From the NCBI GenBank assembly GCA_020216965.1, contig JAIWOJ010000054.1, positions 1 through 8,951 on the forward strand: a stretch of DNA of 8,951 nt, given 5' to 3'. Made by a program: the position numbers and the translations under genes. Positions 1 to 6,069 of this stretch are shown in pieces; the first letter of the stretch is position 1; each line of letters opens with the position of its first letter. The DNA is from Prosthecobacter sp. Lineage in GTDB: Bacteria > Verrucomicrobiota > Verrucomicrobiia > Verrucomicrobiales > Verrucomicrobiaceae. Below the pieces are notes generated by a model. It saw only the letters and a list, made by a program, of their open reading frames with translations. It was not told the origin of the DNA and did no database searches.

Positions 1-2
1 GT

Positions 3-77
3 CCACTGGAGGTGCCCGGGAGGGCAGAGAAGCTGGCCCCCCAGGTGCCACCGCCAAAACTGCTCAGCCCACCTTAA
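3..77 (+). CDS. possible C-terminal end of an unidentified plus-strand gene
   Basis: Frame 3 is open from the left edge to a TAA at 75-77, giving 24 residues that begin PLEVPGRAEK and end in a proline-rich tail, KLLSPP. The codons are mostly G or C at the third position, as in the complete genes here. The TAA lies 5 bp before the stop of the minus-strand PSD1 gene, matching the tight convergent ends seen elsewhere in the window. The piece is far too short to name a family. Other frames across these bases are also open, so this may be chance; sequence to the left would settle it. Confidence 0.3.
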   Translation, partial: PLEVPGRAEKLAPQVPPPKLLSPP

Positions 78-82
78 AGGCT

Positions 83-2593
83 TCAGTGGATGTAGCGAAA
101 TTCAGCGCTGGCGAGCAAGCCCTGACAGAAAGCGGTAAGGGCGGCTTTTTGCGCATACTCCTTGGCCTCCTGCGTTTGCTTTCCAGACACAGCTTGGGCA
201 GGAAATTTTGCCCAAAAGGTGCGTATGGCTGCCATCTCTGCCTCATTCGGCTCGCGGGCAAAGGCGAGCTGCCAGGCGTAGGCTAGGCGCTGCGTGGGCG
301 TGCCCTCAAAGGCCGCCACACGGCGCGCAAAGGCATCGGCTGCTTCAATCACTTGGGGGCTGTTCATGAGGAAGAGCCCTTGGCTAGGAACATTGGTCGT
401 ATCACGTTCACTGGTGACGAGGCTCGCATCGGGAAAGTCAAAGACGGTGAGAAACTCTGGGATCTGGTCCCGCACGATGGGCAGGTAGATGCTGCGCCAA
501 GGAAAGGACTTGCTGGCGGATTCACGCGCTAGGCTGATGAGCCCCTCACGCCCCTCACCGGCGCGAGCGACAGGAGAGCCAGCCACAGGGTAAAAATCAA
601 GCGTGCCTGCGACGAAGAGCATGGCGTCACGGATGGCCTCAGCATCAAGGCGGCGCGGGCTCATGCGCCAGTGCCACTGATTGTCGGGATCGACCGCCAT
701 ATTTTGGGCGTCATGTGCAGAGCTCATTTGGTAGGCGCGGCTCATCATGATGGAGCGGATGAGCTGTTTCACGGACCAGCCATTTTCCATAAAGCGAATG
801 GCGAGATGGTCTAGCAGGGCGGGATTTGTCGGTTTTTGCCCCATGAGGCCAAAGTTATCGGGCGTGGGCACGATGGGATGCCCCATCAGCTTCATCCACA
901 CGCGGTTGACCATGACACGGGCCGTCAGCGGGTTCTGCTCGGAGGCGATCCACCAGGCAAGGTCTAGACGTCCGCTCCCCTCCAGGATGTTGCGTGGTTC
1001 ATCCGGGGCGCAGAGCACCTCCACGAGGCCGCGGGGCACCACTTCCGCAGGTTGCTTCAGATCCCCACGCACGAGGATGGGGCTATTCACGGGCCGTGCA
1101 CGGTCGAGCACGCCCATGGTCAGGCTGCGGGGACTGCCATCGGGATAAAAGAGGTCTAGATCGGCGCGGATGGTTTCTGCACGATCCGCAGAGGCACGGA
1201 CGCGGAGGAAATTCGCCGCTCCCTGGCGCTCACGCTCAGCAGCCCCCATGCTAAAGGCCTGTCTGCGAACTTCATCAGCGTTACGCAGGGCATCGTCGTG
1301 GCTCTTTTTGAGCTGGGCATACTCCGCTGGGGAGAGGGCGGCAAGGGCAGCGGGCAGGGCGGCATCGCGGTCTAGCTCAATGAGTGTGCTCGGGTTGGCG
1401 TTTTGCAGTTGGCTGTAGGTGCCGTAGAGGGTCTCGCTGCTCAAAAAGATGCCTGCCAGTGCATAGTAGTCGCGCTGGGTGACGGGGTCGAACTTGTGGT
1501 CGTGGCAGCGTGCACAGGCGAGCGTCAGGCCGAGCATGGCCTGGGACATGGCGTCGATTTGTTCATCCACCAGGTCCATGGCGAATTGGCGCCTATCCCG
1601 CTGGTTGTGGCCTTTGCTACCGATGGCGAGGAAGCCGGTGGCGATGATTTTTTCTGCCTGATCGTGCTTGTTCTCAAACTTCATCAGGTCGCCTGCGAGC
1701 TGCTCCTTGAGAAACAGGTCATAGGGTTTGTCGCGATTGAAGGACTCAATGACGTAGTCCCGGTAACGCCAGGCATGAGGGTAGAGCAGATTGACTTCCT
1801 TGCCGCTGCTCTCGGCGTAGCGGGCGATGTCCAGCCAGTGGCGTGCCCAGCGCTCGCCAAAGCGTGGGGAATCGAGATATTGATCGATGACACGTTTGAC
1901 GGCATCTGGGGAGGTATCCGCCAAAAAGGCACGCACCTCATCGGGCGTGGGGGGGAGGCCGGTCAGGTCGTAGGCGATGCGGCGGATGAGCGTGGTTCGG
2001 TCCGCATCGCGCACGGGGTGCAGTCCGGCTTTTTCGATCGCTGCCAGCACATGCAGGTCGATGTCTGTCCGTGCCCAGCCCTGAGTTTGGACGGGCGGAG
2101 GTTCCGTTTTCACGGGTTTCTGAAAAGCCCAGTGCTTGCGGCCCTCGGTCATATCGATCTGCCGTTTGCCGCCGCTGGCATTGGCCACTTTTTGTTCGCG
2201 CGGGTCCGGTGCGCCCATCTCGATCCACTTTTTGAAGTTCGCGATGACTTCATCCGGGAGTTTGTTTTTCGGCGGCATCTGCATGTCGCTATTTTTCCAG
2301 GTGATGGCCTCAAAGATGGAGCTTTCAGCCAGATTCCCTGGGGTGACGCCAGGATGCCCGGATTCTCCACCGAGCAGGGTTCCCTGGCGTGTGTCTAGGG
2401 TCAGGCCGCCCTTGATCTTATCAGACTCAGCCGAATGGCATTTGTAGCAGTGCTCCACCAGCACGGGGCGGATGTTTTTTTCAAAAAAGCTCAGTTGGTC
2501 CGCTGGGATTTCCGCGTGGGACGCTGCGGTATCATCCGAGGCAGCAAGCGGGCAAAGAGGTAGGATGAGGAAAGGAAAGAGAGCCTTTTTCAT
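83..2593 (-). CDS. secreted PSD1 / Planctomycete-type cytochrome c protein (PSCyt1-DUF1549-DUF1553)
   Basis: This 836-residue protein has the standard order of the family. Residues 1-19 form a signal peptide (basic MKK, hydrophobic core, small residues near the end; the LPLC is not a proper lipobox). A class I cytochrome c-like domain follows, with a CxxCH haem motif at 49-53 (CYKCH) and a likely distal methionine ligand in MQMPPK (104-109). DUF1549 runs from about residue 175 to 385 and holds the conserved LTGLPPTPDEV (210-220), a GERWARHWLDIARYAES block (246-262) and a second CxxCH in CARCHDHKFDP (360-370). DUF1553 covers about 540-830, with NPLTARVMVNRVW (554-566), FGLMG and SPRRLDAEAIRDA. 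The length is in the usual range and the frame is unbroken. The domains are well recognised, but the family's biochemical role is not established; an extracytoplasmic redox or polymer-associated function is an inference. In Planctomycetes and Verrucomicrobia these genes usually precede a DUF1501 gene, and none is seen directly downstream here. The ATG at 2593 is chosen because it starts the signal peptide; no ribosome binding site is visible. Confidence 0.95.
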   Translation of the reverse strand: MKKALFPFLILPLCPLAASDDTAASHAEIPADQLSFFEKNIRPVLVEHCYKCHSAESDKIKGGLTLDTRQGTLLGGESGHPGVTPGNLAESSIFEAITWKNSDMQMPPKNKLPDEVIANFKKWIEMGAPDPREQKVANASGGKRQIDMTEGRKHWAFQKPVKTEPPPVQTQGWARTDIDLHVLAAIEKAGLHPVRDADRTTLIRRIAYDLTGLPPTPDEVRAFLADTSPDAVKRVIDQYLDSPRFGERWARHWLDIARYAESSGKEVNLLYPHAWRYRDYVIESFNRDKPYDLFLKEQLAGDLMKFENKHDQAEKIIATGFLAIGSKGHNQRDRRQFAMDLVDEQIDAMSQAMLGLTLACARCHDHKFDPVTQRDYYALAGIFLSSETLYGTYSQLQNANPSTLIELDRDAALPAALAALSPAEYAQLKKSHDDALRNADEVRRQAFSMGAAERERQGAANFLRVRASADRAETIRADLDLFYPDGSPRSLTMGVLDRARPVNSPILVRGDLKQPAEVVPRGLVEVLCAPDEPRNILEGSGRLDLAWWIASEQNPLTARVMVNRVWMKLMGHPIVPTPDNFGLMGQKPTNPALLDHLAIRFMENGWSVKQLIRSIMMSRAYQMSSAHDAQNMAVDPDNQWHWRMSPRRLDAEAIRDAMLFVAGTLDFYPVAGSPVARAGEGREGLISLARESASKSFPWRSIYLPIVRDQIPEFLTVFDFPDASLVTSERDTTNVPSQGLFLMNSPQVIEAADAFARRVAAFEGTPTQRLAYAWQLAFAREPNEAEMAAIRTFWAKFPAQAVSGKQTQEAKEYAQKAALTAFCQGLLASAEFRYIH

Positions 2594-2656
2594 GGCGCGG
2601 GGGATGGATCAGCGTGTGAAACTCCCGATGATGCCCTTAGTTGCGCGCTGCCAGCC

Positions 2657-2685
2657 TTGCCAGCCGCACGAGCCGCGCCTAAAAA
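2657..2685 (+). promoter_or_regulatory. weak sigma70-like promoter candidate for the heparinase-family gene
   Basis: TTGCCA at 2657-2662 (5 of 6 to the -35 consensus) and TAAAAA at 2680-2685 (4 of 6 to the -10) are 17 bp apart. A start site about 7 bases downstream would leave a leader of only about 11 nucleotides before the ATG at 2703, which fits the missing Shine-Dalgarno sequence. The -10 lies inside a GC-rich inverted repeat, GCGCC (2675-2679) and GGCGC (2688-2692). Such matches occur by chance, and no convincing counterpart was found for the divergent PSD1 gene. Confidence 0.2.
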
Positions 2686-2702
2686 GCGGCGCAAAAAAAA
2701 GA

Positions 2703-4577
2703 ATGTCTGATCTGCGCTGGTATCTGCACCGCCTCCAGGCCATGAGCCTGCCGGAGGTGGCAGACCGCTTGGCCGGATGCTGGCGGATGCTAGGCAGGGC
2801 TTCTTTTTTGCAAAAAGCCGCTGCCCACGATCCTGGGCGTGCTGAGGAACGTCAGCCGCGACTTCCTACCAAGGAGACCGCGCCCCCTGCCCTGCGGGCG
2901 CAGCTCGCGGCAGAGGCCGCAGACATGATGCAGGGCCACTGGCAGCTCTTTGGCTGGCGGCAGGTAGAGGTGGGCTCCCCCCCATGCTGGCACCGTGATC
3001 CAGCGACGGGCGTGGTGACTGCCCATGACACAGCGGCACACCGCCTCGACTACCGCCGCCTGCCAGATGGGGCGGATGCACGCAGCATCTGGGAGGTGAA
3101 CCGCTGGGCGGAGATGACCCGCCTGGCCATGCATGGCTGGCTGAATGATGACGCCCATGCGATCCGCACCGCACAGCTCTGGCTGGAGGATTGGTGCGAG
3201 CGCAACCCACCCGGCATCGGCATCAACTGGACCAGCCCGCTCGAAGTGGCCCTGCGGCTCATCCAATTCACTTGGTTTGACGCGCTGGTCACGGCGTGGA
3301 TGGATGAGCAGACAGCGCGCGGGCATTCGCGGCGGGATCACCAGGCCGCGCTGCGTCGTCGCATCGTGCCCATCCATGCGGCGTGGTGCTGGCGGCACCG
3401 CTCCTGCGGCTCCTCGGCCAACAATCACCTGCTGGGTGAGCTTGCGGCTCTCGTCATGGCAGTATCCCGCTGGCCTGCATTGGCAGAGATTTCCTGCACG
3501 GCTGAGGTAGCATGGGAAAAGCTGTGCAGTGAGGTGCTGCGGCAGTTTGCCCCGGATGGTGGCTCTCTTGAGCAGGCACTGCACTACCATGCCTTTGCCC
3601 TTGAGCTAGGCTGGCTGGCTGCCCGCACTATGGGCTGCAAGGCGGGCGCTGCGCACGATCGCCTCGCGCTGGCGGGCCGCTTTTTCATCGCCGCCTGCCA
3701 AGGTAGGGAGCCCTGGGATTTTGGGGATAGCGATGACGCCATCGTCCTGCCCACGGCCATGCGCCGCCAGACGCACGCTGCTGAGCTACGCGCGTGGCTG
3801 CTGGGGGATGATGGGGCCATGCGCTGGTGGCTGGGGCCGCCGCCCATGGTCGCCGCGCGGGGTTATACTGCTGGGCTGGCCGTGCCAGAGTGGCTGAGCT
3901 TTCCCTCCACAGGCATCGCCGTGCTGCGTAGCCATGGCTGGGTGGCGCGGCTGGATGCCTCCCCCCTGGGCTTTGGTGCTCTGGCAGCGCATGGGCACTG
4001 TGATGCGCTGCATGTTTCCCTTTGGGATGGAGATCATGCTGTGATCATCGATCCCGGCACGGGCGGCTATCACGGCTATCCACAATGGCGCACGGAGTTG
4101 GCAGCCTGGGCAGCCCACAATGGCCCGCTGCCCCATCCTTCTGGCTATGCCACACCGAGGCGCATCGGGCCCTTTTTGCAGACGCACCATCACCGGGCTC
4201 CTAGCCTCGCCGTGGAGGGTGCCTCTGCCGTGGCCCGCCTTGTGCATGAGGGCCACAGCTTTCAGCGGCAGGTGCGTCGTCATGGGGAGCAGGTGGAGAT
4301 CCACGATACTGAGGATGGCCGCCGCCCTTTCAGCATCTGCTGGACACTGGCCCCAGGCACGCAGGTCAAACCGCTGACTGAGAGCGCAGGTGGAGCCTGT
4401 TACCAGCTTGAGCGCGCAGGCCATCGCTGGCAGCTCACGCTCAGCGCTGCCACGCAGGCGGAGGTATGCCTAGAGGAGCGCCGCGTCTCTCCTGCCTATG
4501 GCCAGATGGAGGCAGCACCGGCCATCGTCATCAGGGGCATCCAGCCTGCGCTCATCACCACGCTAGGGCGCATGTGA
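2703..4577 (+). CDS. heparinase II/III family protein (polysaccharide lyase-like)
   Basis: The 624-residue product matches the two-part plan of this family. The N-terminal part, to about residue 370, is the alpha-helical toroid: an opening RLQAMSLPEVADRL (11-23), GINWTSPLEVALRLIQF (173-189), SSANNHLLGELAAL (237-250) and DGGSLEQALHYHAFALEL (285-302). The C-terminal beta-sheet part carries HGHCDALHVSLWDGDHAVI (430-448), DPGTGGYHG (450-458) and WAAHNGPL (469-476). N241, H242, Y295, H432 and H472 sit in the conserved blocks that hold the lyase active-site residues. Family members cleave acidic polysaccharides by beta-elimination; many such genes lie in exopolysaccharide clusters. The substrate cannot be read from this sequence. 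There is no signal peptide, which fits the exopolysaccharide-associated subgroup better than secreted heparinases. The frame is open further upstream to 2472, but that part overlaps the 5' end of the divergent PSD1 gene, so the ATG at 2703, beside the family's usual N-terminal motif, is preferred. The upstream bases are A-rich, without a Shine-Dalgarno sequence. Confidence 0.9.
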   Translation: MSDLRWYLHRLQAMSLPEVADRLAGCWRMLGRASFLQKAAAHDPGRAEERQPRLPTKETAPPALRAQLAAEAADMMQGHWQLFGWRQVEVGSPPCWHRDPATGVVTAHDTAAHRLDYRRLPDGADARSIWEVNRWAEMTRLAMHGWLNDDAHAIRTAQLWLEDWCERNPPGIGINWTSPLEVALRLIQFTWFDALVTAWMDEQTARGHSRRDHQAALRRRIVPIHAAWCWRHRSCGSSANNHLLGELAALVMAVSRWPALAEISCTAEVAWEKLCSEVLRQFAPDGGSLEQALHYHAFALELGWLAARTMGCKAGAAHDRLALAGRFFIAACQGREPWDFGDSDDAIVLPTAMRRQTHAAELRAWLLGDDGAMRWWLGPPPMVAARGYTAGLAVPEWLSFPSTGIAVLRSHGWVARLDASPLGFGALAAHGHCDALHVSLWDGDHAVIIDPGTGGYHGYPQWRTELAAWAAHNGPLPHPSGYATPRRIGPFLQTHHHRAPSLAVEGASAVARLVHEGHSFQRQVRRHGEQVEIHDTEDGRRPFSICWTLAPGTQVKPLTESAGGACYQLERAGHRWQLTLSAATQAEVCLEERRVSPAYGQMEAAPAIVIRGIQPALITTLGRM

Positions 4578-4587
4578 CAGAGGTCCG

Positions 4588-4956
4588 CTACGCCTGCGGC
4601 TTCCCTGCACGACGATGCGCCAGCAGCAGCCCTGCATTGAAGAGCACGGGCAAAAAAGGCACCAGCAGCGCCTCCACCCAGGAGGGCGGCCCCACCTTTC
4701 CCATGGCATCCACCGCAGGCTGGAAATCCACCCCGCGCACCTGCCAGGCGATGGCGAACTGCACGAGGGCCAGCGCCAGGCCCACGGCAGAAATTGCAGC
4801 CCCTAGCCGCCGACGGCTCTCCAGGAAAAGATGGATGCCCCCTGAGATCAGCACGCAGAGCCCCGACAGCGTGAAGCATCCAAGCGCAAGGCTGTAGCGC
4901 CCGGTGCCAATCTGCTCCCACAAAGGAGAGGCCAGGAGAAAAGTGCGAATCATCAT
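4588..4956 (-). CDS. small membrane protein of unknown function, three predicted helices
   Basis: I do not recognise a family. The 122-residue product has three hydrophobic stretches, at about residues 22-45, 52-73 and 93-113. Basic residues lie after the first (ESRRR, 46-50) and after the third (HRRAGK, 114-119). By the positive-inside rule this gives an outside N-terminus, an inner first loop, an outer loop at about 74-92 and an inner C-terminus. The hydrophobic pattern is coherent in this frame only, which supports real coding. The start is uncertain: adjacent ATGs lie at 4956 and 4953, and a TTG at 4992 would add 12 residues; none has a clear ribosome binding site. It ends in TAG, 10 bp from the heparinase-family stop. 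The interrupted SNase-like gene lies 67 bp upstream on the same strand, so a shared transcript is possible. Confidence 0.7.
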   Translation of the reverse strand: MMIRTFLLASPLWEQIGTGRYSLALGCFTLSGLCVLISGGIHLFLESRRRLGAAISAVGLALALVQFAIAWQVRGVDFQPAVDAMGKVGPPSWVEALLVPFLPVLFNAGLLLAHRRAGKPQA

Positions 4957-5023
4957 GCCCGCATCCAAGGCGTCACCCAGCCCAGGGATCAAGGGGCAAA
5001 TGCAGGGCGCTGCCGCCAGGCGG

Positions 5024-5905
5024 TCATTTCTCGCTGAACCACAGGCGGGTTACATCGTAGGGCACGCAGACCATCCGCTCGTCCACTTTTTCAAAAAGGG
5101 AGGCCAGAGGCACCGGGTCTTTGGCGGCCCCTTCCACCTTCTTTTTCCCGTCGCTCTGGGTCCTGATCCAGCTCAGAAAGGCGTCCGCATCTTCGGCGGC
5201 AGCCTTCCACTTTTCCACGCGGCGGAAGAACTTGGGATACACCAGCGCGCCCTTGGCCCCTAGAGCCGCCTTGGTCGGCACAAAACCGGTGGTCGTCTTG
5301 TCCACCTTCCAAACACCCAGCTTCTGCTTGCGCGCCTGCCTGGAGCCCCGCTGGAAGACCTAGGCATGGCCCTCGTCCGTGTTGGAATAAAAGGCGGGAA
5401 AGGCCATGCCCGACGCGACCTGGGCGTAGTTGGCGCTCAAGGGCAGGATTTGCTCCACCTGCTCCGCTGAGACCACAGCCCCATGCTTAAAACCTGGGTC
5501 CGCCCCAAAAACATAGCTCAGCGCACGGCCATTCCCGTCCATGCCATGCGTGGCGATCCAGCCCGGCACCTTGTGAACCCCCTCATCCGCTGTGAAATCC
5601 GTGTCAGAAAGACCGAGCTGCCCCACATCGAAGCCGAGCGCGGTCAGCAGGCTATCGCGCGCTGCTGCGCCCAGTGGCTGGGCTTTTTCTGGCGTGTCGA
5701 TGGATTGAAAGCGCACGTTCCTCAGCTTCCGCCCATCGTTGACGACGGTGATGTTGGTTTTCACCCCTCCCGACTGGTAAGCACGCCCGGCCACAAAGCT
5801 CAGCGTATCGCCATCGGGCTGCTTGCCCTTACTGACCACAAAAAAGCCTTTGAGAACCAGGAAGGGGACGCCCCCTGCATTAAGGATACGGCGATTTCTG
5901 CTCAT
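5024..5905 (-). pseudogene. thermonuclease-like (SNase fold) gene interrupted by an in-frame TAG
   Basis: One frame runs 294 codons from the ATG at 5905 to TGA at 5024-5026, broken only by TAG at 5360-5362 (codon 182). Before it, 181 residues carry the staphylococcal nuclease-like signature: DGDT (31-34), VRFQSIDTPE (64-73) and GMDGNGRALSYVF (121-133). D33, R65, D70, T71, E73 and R127 are the expected metal-binding and catalytic positions, followed by the helix region MAFPAFYSN (167-175). After the TAG, with no frame change, comes VFQRGSRQARKQKLGVW and then DKTTTGF, the usual C-terminal helix and following segment of the family, and a further 75 or so residues. The simplest reading is one point substitution, for example CAG or TGG to TAG, making a young pseudogene or a truncated protein. 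All catalytic residues precede the stop, but the missing C-terminal helix normally helps the fold. A GTG at 5305 could in principle restart translation, but lacks proper Shine-Dalgarno spacing. There is no signal peptide. Readthrough or sequencing error cannot be excluded. Confidence 0.8.
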
Positions 5906-6069
5906 AAGATGAAGGTAGGGTAAAGGGTTTTTCTAATTTCCGCCTGCATTCAACCTTGGTTAACCCACACAAGGCAAGAAACAATTCCGACAGCCGGCGC
6001 GGTTCTCATTCACTCCACGCACGTCCGCAGCCAGACAAGATGCCCCCGTCAGGCGCGTTTTGTGCTTTC
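5906..6069. other. divergent intergenic region between the SNase-like and TPR-peptidase genes
   Basis: This 164-bp gap must hold the starts of both divergent transcripts. It is AT-richer near 5920-5970 than the flanking genes. It contains an 8-bp palindrome, GGTTAACC, at 5958-5965, with a further AACC at 5952-5955. I could not fit a convincing -35/-10 pair on either strand. The plus-strand frame is open here from a TTG at 5956, but the encoded N-terminal extension precedes a clear signal peptide and is probably not translated. Confidence 0.4.

Noticed and set aside
1403..2398. 331-codon plus-strand open frame opposite the PSD1 gene
   Set aside because: It lies wholly inside the antisense of a well-conserved gene; its translation is low-complexity for this GC bias, with no recognisable motif. 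GC-rich codons commonly leave the opposite strand open.
2672..2700. GC-rich inverted repeat followed by a run of A as a terminator
   Set aside because: In the plus direction it is followed by A, not T, and in the minus direction the T run comes before the stem, so neither strand fits an intrinsic terminator.
2790..3590. 266-codon minus-strand open frame opposite the heparinase-family gene
   Set aside because: It is a shadow of the plus-strand gene, which carries the conserved family blocks throughout this interval.
4466..4897. 143-codon plus-strand open frame across the heparinase end and the small membrane protein
   Set aside because: It overlaps the end of one gene and the antisense of the other; its translation is Ser/Arg/Pro-rich without hydrophobic or family pattern.
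5013..5023. CCGCC-A-GGCGG palindrome just after the SNase-like stop
   Set aside because: The loop is one base and there is no T run; only a very small hairpin could form.
5024..5305. separate 93-residue gene starting at the GTG at 5305
   Set aside because: The frame is open without a break back to the TAG at 5360, and family-like sequence precedes the GTG, so this is the C-terminal part of the interrupted SNase-like gene.
5483..5923. 146-codon plus-strand open frame opposite the SNase-like gene
   Set aside because: The minus strand encodes clear SNase motifs here; the plus-strand translation shows none.
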